A DNA stretch of 64,000 nucleotides from Caballeronia sp. SBC1 (GTDB lineage: Bacteria > Pseudomonadota > Gammaproteobacteria > Burkholderiales > Burkholderiaceae), in assembly GCF_011493005.1 (NCBI RefSeq), contig NZ_CP049158.1:124001-188000 (forward strand). The letters run 5' to 3'. The first letter of the stretch is position 1. The number at the start of each line of letters is the position of its first letter. Both the position numbers and the translations under genes were made by a program. Below the pieces are notes generated by a model, which made no database searches, had not been told where the DNA came from, and saw only the letters and a list, made by a program, of their open reading frames with translations. Positions 18,617 through 28,562 of this stretch are shown here, in pieces.

Positions 18617-19869
18617 TGCAAGCTCCCTGCCAGATCAAAAATAGGCAAGTAGAGTAGAACGACGATCGAGCCAATTCCCAGCCCCATTATCAGCATCAGA
18701 ACGGGCTCAATAAGACGGGCGAACCGATCCACCCATTGGGTGATTTCACGCTCGTGAAACATTGCCGCTTGCTCCAGCATTCCAGCGATCTGGCCATTTC
18801 GCTCGCCGGCACGCAACAGGCGCAGGGCAATCGAAGTCATCAGGCTTTCCTGTTCCAGGCTCTGGCTCATCTTCTTACCTTGCGCAATGCTCAACATTGA
18901 CCGCGTAAGGCCGGCCTGAAGCGTGAGAGGTAACAACTCACGCGTCATTGCAAGAGAGGGGAGCAACGCAACGCCGCCTTGCAGCAACATTCCTAGCGAG
19001 CGATAGAAGCGGGCCAGTTGCATCAGCTTCAACATTGCGCCTATCCATGCGATGCGCCCAAGCAGCACGAGGCATCGCTGCTGGGCTGTCGGACGCATCG
19101 CTAGCACGGCGATGCCTGCGAGCATGGTGGTCAGGCAGACGAGCGACGCTAGTGTGTGGTCACTGACAAACAGCCCGAAGTTGATCAGCCACTGCGACAT
19201 CAACGGTAGCTCCGCATGTGTCATGCCCTCATATACATGTCCAAAGCGCGGCGCCAGAAACCAAAGCAGGAAGAAGGCGACGGCCATTCCCGTGATCAGC
19301 AACATCACCGGATACAGCGAGGCCGCAATGATTTTCTGTCGTACAAGGCTTACTTGACCGTCGTATTGCAGATATCGCTCGAGCGCCTGTGTCATGCCGC
19401 CCGTCTGCTCGCTTGCCGCCACCATGGCCACAAATAACGCGGAAAAGCAGTCCGGATGTGCGGCTAATGAAACTGAGAATGATTTTCCTTGCTGCATTAG
19501 GCGAATCAATTCAGACAGCACATAGTGCCCTTTCTCTTCCGTTGCTCCAGATTGGTTTTGCCGTCGGCGTTCGTCTAGCGTTTCGAGTGCCTCGGTCAGA
19601 GCTAGCCCTGCGCGCAGCAACGCCAGCAGTTCATAGACAAACAGCGATAGATCGAAGCGGCTCCGCCGAAACATACGAGCAAGTGACATATGTTGACGGG
19701 AGAACCCTGCCTTGCCGGCGCGGGCGGCACAGACTTCTACTACCTGCACGTCGGCTTGCCTTGCGCGCTGGGCGGCCTCTCGCTGAGCCTCATCTTTATT
19801 CAAAGCGAGTAGGTCGAACTGCTGCAGTTCACCGCTTGAGTTCAGTCCGAGCAACACGAATTTTGTCAC
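18613..19869 (-). CDS. GspF/PilC-type inner-membrane platform protein
   Basis: 418 aa. Two T2SSF domains: the first has LFVYELLALLRAGLALTEAL, the second FYRSLGMLLQGGVALLPSLA. Three long hydrophobic segments separate them, the last near the C-terminus (PVLMLIMGLGIGSIVVLLYLP). It forms the platform on which the ATPase acts. Confidence 0.94.
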   Translation of the reverse strand: MTKFVLLGLNSSGELQQFDLLALNKDEAQREAAQRARQADVQVVEVCAARAGKAGFSRQHMSLARMFRRSRFDLSLFVYELLALLRAGLALTEALETLDERRRQNQSGATEEKGHYVLSELIRLMQQGKSFSVSLAAHPDCFSALFVAMVAASEQTGGMTQALERYLQYDGQVSLVRQKIIAASLYPVMLLITGMAVAFFLLWFLAPRFGHVYEGMTHAELPLMSQWLINFGLFVSDHTLASLVCLTTMLAGIAVLAMRPTAQQRCLVLLGRIAWIGAMLKLMQLARFYRSLGMLLQGGVALLPSLAMTRELLPLTLQAGLTRSMLSIAQGKKMSQSLEQESLMTSIALRLLRAGERNGQIAGMLEQAAMFHEREITQWVDRFARLIEPVLMLIMGLGIGSIVVLLYLPIFDLAGSLQ

Positions 19870-19914
19870 AGCGTGAATTGCTCACTCGAAGACGCCGGGG
19901 GAAAGGGGCCAAGC

Positions 19915-20340
19915 TCAGTTATGGATATTCGCATTCTCATTCGCACCTGTCGGCCTCTTGTCCGCACCGTATGACTCAATGTCGTAATCCGGATTGCGCT
20001 TCCCGGGATAGACGTAGTGGTACGGCATGCCCCAAGGATCCAGTGGCACAGCCTTGGTTAAATAAGGTCCACTCCAGCCCGGAGTGCCGTCGGCAGGCGG
20101 GGAAGAAAGCAAGGCCAATCCTTCCTGTGCGGACGGGTAACGGCCGATGTCCAGCCGCAGCTGCTCAACTGCTTTGCTCAAAACGCTGATTTGCGCCTTT
20201 GCCGTGGTCACCTTCGACTTGTCCACATTGGCAAACAGTCGTGGACCGACGATTCCCGCGAGCAATCCGATGATCACCAGAACCACCAGCAGTTCGAGCA
20301 GGGTGAAGCCTCGTTGCTTTCCTGCCTTTGATATTTTCAT
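19915..20340 (-). CDS. gspG: GspG-type major pseudopilin, first gene of operon
   Basis: 141 aa. The prepilin leader KISKAGKQRG is followed by FTLLELLVVLVIIGLLAGIV with methyl-Phe and Glu5. The family core VGPRLFANVDKSKVTTAKAQ, the LRLDIGRYPSAQEGLALL region and the DPWGMPYHYVYPG calcium-loop region are clear, making this the best-conserved pseudopilin of the locus. It stands first in the minus-strand operon. Confidence 0.95.
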   Translation of the reverse strand: MKISKAGKQRGFTLLELLVVLVIIGLLAGIVGPRLFANVDKSKVTTAKAQISVLSKAVEQLRLDIGRYPSAQEGLALLSSPPADGTPGWSGPYLTKAVPLDPWGMPYHYVYPGKRNPDYDIESYGADKRPTGANENANIHN

Positions 20341-20876
20341 AGTTTGCTATGTATTTGGTCATTTTCTGTTGTTCGCCCCTCACTCCACAGGGTATTTCAA
20401 GATGATCTGCGATCTATCTTTTCATAGACGGTTGCGGCCGTTAAATACCAGCCCTCGCGCCGTGACAGCGGGGCCATCTAATCGATGTGCTATTCAGTAA
20501 AACGATCTGACAAATTTATTGAGATAGATAATATGCACTACATATGTTTTATGCATCGCTCTACAAAACGATTTAAAGCATTGAACGGTATTGGTCCGGT
20601 TGGCAATATTTTTTAGCGTTTGCGACACTTTATCTCCGTTGTTGTTGACGCAGTTTGGATTTCCAGTGGGTCGTCGAAATAGGCGTTGATTGGCTGGTAG
20701 GTAGTATGTAAGATCGGCCGGCATTTAGCGATACAGAGAGAATATGTCGAGACGCTCTCAGGCAAGTAACGCTACCCAAAATAGGTAAGGCATCGGTGCA
20801 TTAATAAGAGTGTGGCTCGCGCTTTCAGATCCGGTGAACGTTACGACCAACAGAAATTAAAAAAGGGGATTTCGAA
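20341..20876. other. Intergenic region, divergent promoters of secretion operon and Rhs locus
   Basis: 535 bases with visibly lower GC than both neighbours. No convincing gene is seen. It must hold the promoter for the minus-strand gspG operon and for the plus-strand YD-repeat genes, and the AT-rich stretch around 20490-20640 suggests foreign or regulatory DNA. Confidence 0.5.
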
Positions 20877-21167
20877 ATGTGCATGAGAATAGGCGTATCA
20901 GAACGAAAATCGGGCGGGCGGCCTGATGCGGTTCACAGTCACTTGATGCACAAGAGAGTTTTGCACGCGGCCGGTCTCGTGGCGAGCGTCGCATTGCTGA
21001 CGCTTTCAACAGTGACGTTTGCCGCGAGCAACGCTAACTACACCTATGACGCACTGGGACGGCTAACCAAGGTCGCATACAGCGACGGTGTCAAGACTAC
21101 TACCGTCACATATAGCTATGACACCGCCGGTAACCGAACCAGTGTTGTCAGTAGTGCGCCGTCCTAG
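20877..21167 (+). CDS. Mini YD-repeat exported protein
   Basis: 96 aa. AAGGGGAT lies about 10 bases before the ATG. After a polar stretch there is a signal peptide (VLHAAGLVASVALLTLSTVT, likely cut after TFAA). The mature part of about 40 residues is almost only two YD repeats: YTYDALGRLTKVAYSDG and YSYDTAGNRTSVV. An alternative ATG at 20946 would give a more normal short leader. Function unknown. It lies upstream of, and in the same direction as, the giant Rhs gene. Confidence 0.8.
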   Translation: MCMRIGVSERKSGGRPDAVHSHLMHKRVLHAAGLVASVALLTLSTVTFAASNANYTYDALGRLTKVAYSDGVKTTTVTYSYDTAGNRTSVVSSAPS

Positions 21168-21391
21168 TCGACGTCATGACTGCACCGGCCGGAAAATAAG
21201 CTTGATGGATCAGTAGCGCTGCCCGGAGCCTTGTACACGCATTCGGCTTTTTGCAGTCTGATTTCGGTTCCTATTGATTCGTTTACCTAAATAGTAAACC
21301 TTTCCTTTTTACCCGGGAAGGGTGCACTGCGCGCGCAAATTCGCGCAGCAGCGAACAGCGTGCCAAAAAAACAATTTTCGAGGAGATTTCG
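21168..21391. other. Spacer before the Rhs gene
   Basis: No gene seen. It contains the small hairpin GTTTAC / GTAAAC (21281-21299) followed by a pyrimidine run; this may be a weak terminator or a leader structure. GAGGAGA precedes the Rhs ATG. Confidence 0.4.
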
Positions 21392-24300
21392 ATGCCCGAT
21401 GCCGCATCAGTAGGTAATTTTGCGACCAGTCGCAGTACTAATCGCATACGTAAATCAGTCCGTCCCGCTCTGATCAATACTCTCCTGAGCCTTCTCACTC
21501 TGTTTGTGAGCACAGCTGAAGCGGGCAACGTTCAGTTCTCCAACACCACGCCTGCCGTCGTCGACAGCGCCGCTGCCGCGAATACTCCGCAAACTCAGCA
21601 GCAGCCATCAATCCGTCGCGGCCGCGAACCGTCCAAGCCGAGGCTATTGCGGGCTGGCCAGACGCAGTCAGGTGAGGAATTTGCGCCGCAGCCGAATAGC
21701 CTCAGAGCACTCATGGCGCCGGTTTCCGAAGCTGACGCCGCGGCGCACGACGACCAAGTGGCCCGTGATATGCCGGCAGGCATCAACGGTAATGGCGCTA
21801 TTGAAACGCTCGCGAAGCTCGACCTCAAACGTACGCGCGCTGCATCTGAAGACGTGCATCTGCAGAACTTCGAGCAATCGAAGAAAGGATTGCTCCGCAG
21901 TTCCGGCGCTAACGGTGTTGTCAGCAATGACGCACCTCCGGGACCCGCGTCGATCGACGAGCTTGCACGTGCACTGCGCTACCATCCGGACCTGATCTAT
22001 CAATTCGTTCGAAACAACATTGAAATCGATCCTGTGCGGGGCATTCATAAAGGTGCTCTCGGTGCGGTGCTTGATAACCAGGGCAGTGCCTTCGACCAGG
22101 CGCAGTTGATGGTGTCGCTGTTGCGCACGTCGGGATACGACGCGCGGTTTGTGCGTGGTGTGATCAAGCTCAGCGCGCAGCAGTTCACGGACTGGTACGG
22201 CGTGTCGTCGGACAACACGTGCGCGGTGCTTAACCTGATGGGGCAGACCCAGATCCCGGTCTACAGTATTAACGCGACCCAGGCAGGCAACTGTCCGGGA
22301 CTGAAGGCCGCGATGACAGACATCTCGATCGAGCATCTGTGGGTCAAGGCCAATATCGGCGGTACCTGGTACACGTTCGATCCCAGCTATAAGCCACACA
22401 CAGTCAAGTCCGGCGTAGACTTAAATGTTGCGGCCGGTTATAACGCGGCGGCGTTTCTAAAGAATGCGACTGCCGGCGCAACGATCACTCCCGATCTCGT
22501 GCGCGGTCTGAATCGCACCGGCATACGTTCGGACCTTCAGAGCGCTGCCACCAGCCTCGCGACCTGGATCCGCAAAAATAAGCCGACCGCGACCCTCAGC
22601 GATATCATCGGCGGCAAAGCGATCACTCCGTTCTTCGGCGGGGCCGTCCGTCAAACTCAAAATCCGCTGCTGGACACCCGCTGGAATACCGAGGAGTGGG
22701 TTGATATACCGGTGGGTTTCAAGCCAACGGTGCGCGTGGTTTATCAGGGCATTGACCAGACCTTCACGTCCGACGCGATTTACGGCAAACGCCTGACGAT
22801 CACGTACAACTCGTCGAACCAGCCCGTGCTCAAACTTGAGGGGCAGGCGATCGGCGCGCCGGGAAGCCCGGTCGCGCCTGGGGCGGACAGTGTAGTGAGC
22901 TTTGTCGTGTGGCACAACGCGTATACTAGCGACGACTCCGACCATGCGTTCGATCAGCGTATCAAGGGCGGTGGTACCTACCTGATCGTCAACGGCTGGG
23001 GACCGACCGGTCGCGGGCTGTCACAAAACTATCTCAAGTATCTGGAGAACGTCCGCGCGGCCGGCAATGCAGATAACAGCGAACCAGTGCTCGGTGCGAG
23101 CCTTGGTGTAATGGGTGCGCAATGGGTGTCGCAGACGACGGCTAGCGCTTCGATCACCGATCGTCTGGCAAATGCGTACTCGGTCCAGCAGCACCAGGTC
23201 GGCATCGCGGGCTTCGACGATGGCGCGTACGTCGACCTGCCAAGCAACATGAGCTCGACCGTCCAGATGGCTGGAGACGCGAACCTGGAAAAGGCGGTGT
23301 TCGACAGCAACGGAATGCATTTGTCGATCCTTGAGTCGACTGCAGTCAATCAGACCTCGGGTGTGTCAGCGGTGTCGACGGTCAAGCTGCTCGACATGGC
23401 TCAGAGTCAAGGGCAAACAATCTACAACACTGGCGGCGGTCGCTACGCGAGTCTGATCCAGCCCGCGCTCGTCAACTGTCAGGCGCATATTGGAAACTTC
23501 CAGAACTATCTGAACCAGGGATATCGGCTACTAATTCCGGGTAACTGCCAGTTGATAGAAAACCGTTGGAAGGGTGTCGGCTACTTTGTCCTCGGTACCG
23601 GCAATGTGCGGCTGCTCGGCTCGACTATCAGTGGCGGGCTTTCGGGTGGCAAACCCACAATACCTAGTACCCCGGCCGCGAACAACATTCAGACAATTGC
23701 GAATTCACAGTCCGAGCAAAAACAGACTAATGTCCATGGGCCGGATTCGCAAGCTGGCGACCCAATCGACATGGTGCATGGCAATTTCCTCTATGAACAT
23801 CAGGACGTCAAAACCGGCTATGGCGATTGGCCGGACAGCTTGAGCTTCCAGCGTCTTTATAGCAGCGGGATGAAGAATCAGAGTGGCGTACTCGGAAAGG
23901 GGTGGACGCACAACTACGACATTCGGCTGCGTACTGCGTCAGACGGCTTTATTGGGATGGGCGACCGGCTCGCACTTGATGCGGTGGGAACTATCGTTGA
24001 GCATAAGGCGTCTCTCGACTTGCTGAGCGATCCGGCTGCTCCGGCGGAAAAATTCCTCAGTGCCGTGGTGGCTCAACGCTGGTTCGGGGATCAACTGGTA
24101 GACAACACCCGAATCGTGACGTTTGGTCTTAACAGCGAGGTGTTCGCACGACTGCCCGATGGCAGCTTCAGTGCACCGCCCGGCAATGGTGCATATCTGG
24201 ACAGTAGTTATGGCGCCAATCGGATGATGTATAGGGCCGTCAGTGGAGCGTACTATTCCTTCAACATCGACAAGGTCAGTTTCTACTTGCAGCCGGATGG

Positions 24301-27262
24301 CAAGATAACGACTTTCGTCTGGAGTGGAAATCAACTCACCGGCGTGAAAAACCATGCAGGTCGCAGCTTGACCCTGACCTATGCGAATAACCGTTTGCAA
24401 AGCGTCAGCAGCCCGCAGCAGACAGTCCGCTATGCCTACGACGGCAACGACAATCTCATCAGCGAGACTGATCCGGATGGCTTCGCCACGCGTTTCGAAT
24501 ACGATCAACCTGGACGGATGACGAAATTTTATCAGGCTGGCTTTCCGAGCACTCCCGTCGTCAGTAACACCTATGACACGCTCGACCGGGTGCAGACGCA
24601 AACCAGCGCCGCAGGTAACCTGTTTAACTACTACTTCGCCGGCTCGCGTAGCGAAGAAGTGGGCCCGGGCGGATCGAGTCGCACGGATTACATTGATGCC
24701 GAGGGAAATCTGCTGCAGCTGGCAGACCCTATGGGCAACTGGACAATCAAGGACTATGACGGCCAGAACCGCTTGGTCCGTGAGACCCGTCCTGAAGGCA
24801 ACCGAACGGAATATACGTACGACGACGCTAGCTGCTTGAGAGCGAACAAGCCGGCCAAAGGCTGTACGCATCAGATCGCGACAATATCGCGGTTTCCCCG
24901 TGTCGGCACTGGCGATCAAGTACTGACACAGCGCTTCACCTATGACCCGAGCTGGGAGACTCTGTCGACAGCAACGGACGCGAAAGGCCAGGTCACTACG
25001 AATGTATATTCGGGTTATTCGTTGCAAAAGGTCATCCGGCCAGCGGTAGGCGGCGTGGCGCCCACGACAAGCATCACCTACGAGTCCGTCACACTCCCGG
25101 GTACGCTGCCCACTTACCTCTACCGGCCGGCCCGTGTCACCGAAAATATTGACGCTACGCGAAGCACCGCAACCACTATAAGCTACGCGGCTGACTTCAC
25201 ACCAGCGACCACGACTCAGGACGCAGACGGTCTGGCGGTCAAGACCGTCACGACTTTCGACAATGAGGGGCGATTGATCACCAGTAAGCGTGACGGCGTC
25301 GCGACTGTCACGAATACCTACGACAAGCGTGGCAACGTGACCCGCACTAACGCAAACCTGCTCGGCGGCGACGAGGTTATTGGTTACGACGCCGACAGCC
25401 GCGAAATCAGCCGTGGCGTCACAGTAGCCGGTGGCGCCATGGTGACGTGCAAGCGTTACAACGCAATGGGCGATGTTGTGCGCGTCTGGGGTCCGGCCAA
25501 AACCGCGAGTGTGAGCACGTGCCCGGTCGAGGTCGCGCCGACGCCTATCACGGACACGACGTACGACGATCATCATCGCGCCTTCCGGGTCACGCGTTCC
25601 ATGAGTGCGGCCGATGGCGGCAACCGGCTGACCGAGATGGCGTACAACGCGGACGACAGCGTGAAGAGCATCCGGAAGGCGGTGGGGACGGGGCTTGAGC
25701 AGAGCTACGTGAGCTACGTCTATAACCCAAACGGGACGGTTGGACTGACCACTGACGCAAAAGGCAACACCACGGTTAACCTCTACGATGGCCACGACCG
25801 GTTGTACCGAACGCACTATCCGCTAAACGGCCAGCCGGGGATGGGCGACGGCAATAACTATGAGCAGTACACGTGGGACGCAAACAGCAACTTAGTCGCG
25901 CTAAGAAAGCGCGATGGCCAGACGATCGCGCAGAGCTTCGATTCACTGGACCGGTTGGTGACGCGCACGTTTCCGGGCGCGGTGGGCAACGTGCAGTACA
26001 GCTACGACTTGCGCGGGCTGAAGGCTGGGTCCCAGTTCAGTGACGGTAGCCACACTGTAACGAACAGCTACGACGGACTGGGCCAGCTGACGCAGACGAG
26101 TGCGGCAGGGAGAACGTTGCGCTATAGCCATGATGCGGCGGGAAACCTGACGGACATTATTTGGCCGGACGGCTTTCACGTGGCAACTACGTACGACGGC
26201 TATCGTCGTCCGATGCAGATGCTGGAGAACGGCACACAGAGCCTGGCGAAATACACTTATGACACGCTAAACCGTCGGACCTTGGTGGAGTTGGGCAATG
26301 GCACACGCACGGAGGTGGTGTATGACGGGCTGGGGTGGCTTGCGAACCTGAACCACCGTTTCACGAGCAGCGCTGAGGATTGGCTCGCGAGTTTCACACG
26401 TAACCAGCTTGGGGAAATCAAGCAGGCGAGCGTGACGAATAACCGGTATGGGTGGACGCCTTCGGCGGCGAGTACTGCGTATGCGTCGAACGCGTTGAAC
26501 CAGTACACGAGTGCAGCGGGAACGGCGGTGACGTACGACGGTAATGGCAACCTGACCGGCGACGGGGCGTGGACATATGTCTACGATCTGGATAACCGGA
26601 TGAAGACGGCGAGCCGCTCGGGCACGAGCGCGACGCTTGGCTATGATCCGGAAGGCCGGTTGGTGCGGACTACGGTGAATGGTACGGACACGAACCTGAT
26701 GTACGACGGGAAGAACCTGGCAGGTGAGTACAACGGCGCGGGCCAGTTGACGCGACGCTTTGTATTCGGCCCGGGAGTGGATGCGCCGCTGGTACAGTAC
26801 GAGGGTACGGGTACGGCCGCAAGGAGCTGGCTGTACGTAAACCAGCAGGGCAGCATTGTGGCGTTGGCGAATGTGACCGGCGCGACGACGGGCAGCCAGG
26901 CGTATGGGCCGTTCGGGGAGACTGCTGGGACGCCGGCATCGCGCTTCGGGTATACGGGGCAGCAGTATTTGGCACCGTTGGGGCTGTACTATTACAAGGC
27001 CCGGATGTACTCGCCGACGTTGGGGAGGTTCCTGCAGACGGATCCGGTGGGGTACGCGGATGACCTGAACTGGTATGCGTATGCGGGCAATAACCCGATC
27101 AACTTCAGCGATCCGACAGGGTTAGCGGCCTGCTCTGAAAAGTCGGCACTTACGGATATGGCGCTGGGTGGACCGCCAAAACTTGACAGCAGCGGCTGCA
27201 TTTCGACAGGTGGGCCAAGTGTTTGCTTAGCAGGCTGCGGAAATAGAGGCCGACTTTACTGA
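21392..27262 (+). CDS. Giant exported Rhs/YD-repeat protein, toxin tip cut off by IS5
   Basis: 1956 aa in its present state. Domains in order: signal peptide (LLSLLTLFVSTAEAG, about residues 28-46); a transglutaminase-like fold about 190-340 (LMVSLLRTSGYDARFVRG, later HLWVKANIGGTWYTFDPSYK); a DUF6531-like Rhs entry domain near 790 (GDPIDMVHGNFLYEH); many YD repeats about 970-1860; and the conserved core end LGLYYYKARMYSPTLGRFLQ plus TDPVG and NFSDPTGL. There is no PAAR or VgrG region. The toxin tip is interrupted after SVCL, and the last 10 residues (AGCGNRGRLY) come from the IS. Without the insertion the gene would run on to 28873 and encode about 2049 aa. Confidence 0.93.
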   Translation: MPDAASVGNFATSRSTNRIRKSVRPALINTLLSLLTLFVSTAEAGNVQFSNTTPAVVDSAAAANTPQTQQQPSIRRGREPSKPRLLRAGQTQSGEEFAPQPNSLRALMAPVSEADAAAHDDQVARDMPAGINGNGAIETLAKLDLKRTRAASEDVHLQNFEQSKKGLLRSSGANGVVSNDAPPGPASIDELARALRYHPDLIYQFVRNNIEIDPVRGIHKGALGAVLDNQGSAFDQAQLMVSLLRTSGYDARFVRGVIKLSAQQFTDWYGVSSDNTCAVLNLMGQTQIPVYSINATQAGNCPGLKAAMTDISIEHLWVKANIGGTWYTFDPSYKPHTVKSGVDLNVAAGYNAAAFLKNATAGATITPDLVRGLNRTGIRSDLQSAATSLATWIRKNKPTATLSDIIGGKAITPFFGGAVRQTQNPLLDTRWNTEEWVDIPVGFKPTVRVVYQGIDQTFTSDAIYGKRLTITYNSSNQPVLKLEGQAIGAPGSPVAPGADSVVSFVVWHNAYTSDDSDHAFDQRIKGGGTYLIVNGWGPTGRGLSQNYLKYLENVRAAGNADNSEPVLGASLGVMGAQWVSQTTASASITDRLANAYSVQQHQVGIAGFDDGAYVDLPSNMSSTVQMAGDANLEKAVFDSNGMHLSILESTAVNQTSGVSAVSTVKLLDMAQSQGQTIYNTGGGRYASLIQPALVNCQAHIGNFQNYLNQGYRLLIPGNCQLIENRWKGVGYFVLGTGNVRLLGSTISGGLSGGKPTIPSTPAANNIQTIANSQSEQKQTNVHGPDSQAGDPIDMVHGNFLYEHQDVKTGYGDWPDSLSFQRLYSSGMKNQSGVLGKGWTHNYDIRLRTASDGFIGMGDRLALDAVGTIVEHKASLDLLSDPAAPAEKFLSAVVAQRWFGDQLVDNTRIVTFGLNSEVFARLPDGSFSAPPGNGAYLDSSYGANRMMYRAVSGAYYSFNIDKVSFYLQPDGKITTFVWSGNQLTGVKNHAGRSLTLTYANNRLQSVSSPQQTVRYAYDGNDNLISETDPDGFATRFEYDQPGRMTKFYQAGFPSTPVVSNTYDTLDRVQTQTSAAGNLFNYYFAGSRSEEVGPGGSSRTDYIDAEGNLLQLADPMGNWTIKDYDGQNRLVRETRPEGNRTEYTYDDASCLRANKPAKGCTHQIATISRFPRVGTGDQVLTQRFTYDPSWETLSTATDAKGQVTTNVYSGYSLQKVIRPAVGGVAPTTSITYESVTLPGTLPTYLYRPARVTENIDATRSTATTISYAADFTPATTTQDADGLAVKTVTTFDNEGRLITSKRDGVATVTNTYDKRGNVTRTNANLLGGDEVIGYDADSREISRGVTVAGGAMVTCKRYNAMGDVVRVWGPAKTASVSTCPVEVAPTPITDTTYDDHHRAFRVTRSMSAADGGNRLTEMAYNADDSVKSIRKAVGTGLEQSYVSYVYNPNGTVGLTTDAKGNTTVNLYDGHDRLYRTHYPLNGQPGMGDGNNYEQYTWDANSNLVALRKRDGQTIAQSFDSLDRLVTRTFPGAVGNVQYSYDLRGLKAGSQFSDGSHTVTNSYDGLGQLTQTSAAGRTLRYSHDAAGNLTDIIWPDGFHVATTYDGYRRPMQMLENGTQSLAKYTYDTLNRRTLVELGNGTRTEVVYDGLGWLANLNHRFTSSAEDWLASFTRNQLGEIKQASVTNNRYGWTPSAASTAYASNALNQYTSAAGTAVTYDGNGNLTGDGAWTYVYDLDNRMKTASRSGTSATLGYDPEGRLVRTTVNGTDTNLMYDGKNLAGEYNGAGQLTRRFVFGPGVDAPLVQYEGTGTAARSWLYVNQQGSIVALANVTGATTGSQAYGPFGETAGTPASRFGYTGQQYLAPLGLYYYKARMYSPTLGRFLQTDPVGYADDLNWYAYAGNNPINFSDPTGLAACSEKSALTDMALGGPPKLDSSGCISTGGPSVCLAGCGNRGRLY
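26978..27015 (+). repeat. 38-bp Rhs-core repeat, copy 1
   Basis: Encodes LGLYYYKARMYSP. The same 38 bases recur at 39305, 50300 and 51651 and mark every cassette junction. Confidence 0.95.
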
Positions 27263-28558
27263 GCCGTGAGCTTAATCAGAATTTTCAGCGGGGAATTTCT
27301 CATAGTTTGAAATGCGGACCGGTTAATTTCGGTTTTCGGACCTGTTTATGACGCTCTCTTGGGCATTTTTGGCTCACAGCGGCTGCAACGGCCGGATCTC
27401 TCCCAAGGTGCGCATGCGCACGAGGTTGTACGCGGCCATGGTCAGCACAAACATCTGATCGACCTTCTTCAAGCCGCGCACCATCACTTGACGCATACCG
27501 CCGATGCTCTTAGCCCAGCCGAAACCTTGTTCGATGAGCTTGCGCTTTTGCTGGGAAACCGCATAGCCCGCACTCTGGGCGATTGACTCGGGCACCGCCG
27601 ACTGGCGGCCTGAGTTGTTTTGCGCCACGTGAGGCGTGACTTTCATGGTCTTGCAGCCTCGATGAACTCTGCCGCGTCATAGCCTTTGTCCGCCCCCAGC
27701 GTGATCTCGCGCGTCGGATCGCCAAGCGCCTGGCGGGCATCGTTGATCATCACTTTGGCCGCTTCGCGCTCGGCATAGCCATCGGCCAGCGTCACCACGG
27801 CGCTGGCGATCAGCCCATGGCGGTTATCGCTTAACGTGTGGCCCATGTAGCGTAGCTCGCTTGCCGTTTTGCCCTTACGATACAGCCGCGAATCGGGGTC
27901 GCTCTTCGATTCATGCGTCTCATTGCTGCGCGTCTCACCCTTGAAGCTCCCACCGTCTTCGGGGTCCTGATCATCATCGCGGCGCACAAAGCTTTTATGG
28001 CCGGCCCATGCTTGAATTAACGTGCCATCGACGCTGAAGTGCTCACCGCAAAGCCAGCACTTCTTCTCGGCAATGCCCACAACCTCGTTGAAGAACTCGA
28101 TGACCGCGTCATGCTTGATCAGGCGCTCGCGGTTCTTGGTGAAGACAGTGGGCACCCAAACGGCATCGTCCATCGACAGGCCGATGAACCAACGAAACAG
28201 CAGGTTATATTGAACCTGCTCCATCAACTGGCGCTCCGAGCGAACGCTATAGAGCACTTGTAATAGCATCGCGCGCAGCAACTTCTCCGGGGCAATGCTG
28301 GGCCGCCCACCTTTGATATCAGCCTCGTACATGCCGGCAAACAAGCGATCCATCCTGGCCAATGCTGCGTTGGCCATCTTGCGAATCGAGCGCAGCGGAT
28401 GATCGGCTGGAACAAAGTCCTCCAGCTTACGCAACGTGAACAAATTCTCGGTAAAGGTATCCGCGCCGCGCATCGCTTCTCACAGTTGTGGGGTCTTCAC
28501 TAACAACGTTTGAACTGACCTTTTGGGTGACTCCGGGGTGAGGTATTTCCGCAGCCTG
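27231..28558 (-). mobile_element. IS5-family insertion sequence
   Basis: 1328 bp with perfect 15-bp terminal inverted repeats CAGGCTGCGGAAATA / TATTTCCGCAGCCTG. The 4-bp target copy TTAG is present at 27227-27230 and 28559-28562; the uninterrupted sequence at 39554-39557 has it once, which proves the boundaries. It cuts the toxin part of the Rhs gene. Confidence 0.97.
27374..28473 (-). pseudogene. IS5-family transposase, frameshifted
   Basis: The first part (28473-27643) has the IS5 N-terminal domain (SERQLMEQVQYNLLFRWFIG, LSMDDAVW) and DDE residues in FSVDGTLIQAWAGHKS. It stops shortly after GADKGYDAAEFIEAA. The second part, in another frame (27646-27374), continues KVTPHVAQNNSGRQSAVP with the terminal QGFGWAKSIGGMRQ, which carries the last catalytic Glu region. 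One missing base near 27655 (GAGGCTGCAAG where GAGGCTTGCAAG would keep frame and give EACKTMKV) explains the break. The copy is probably not autonomous. Confidence 0.85.
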
Positions 28559-28562
28559 TTAG

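Noticed and set aside
21392..27262. Type VI secretion Rhs effector
   Set aside because: The N-terminus is a Sec signal peptide and no PAAR, VgrG or T6SS adaptor genes are in the window.
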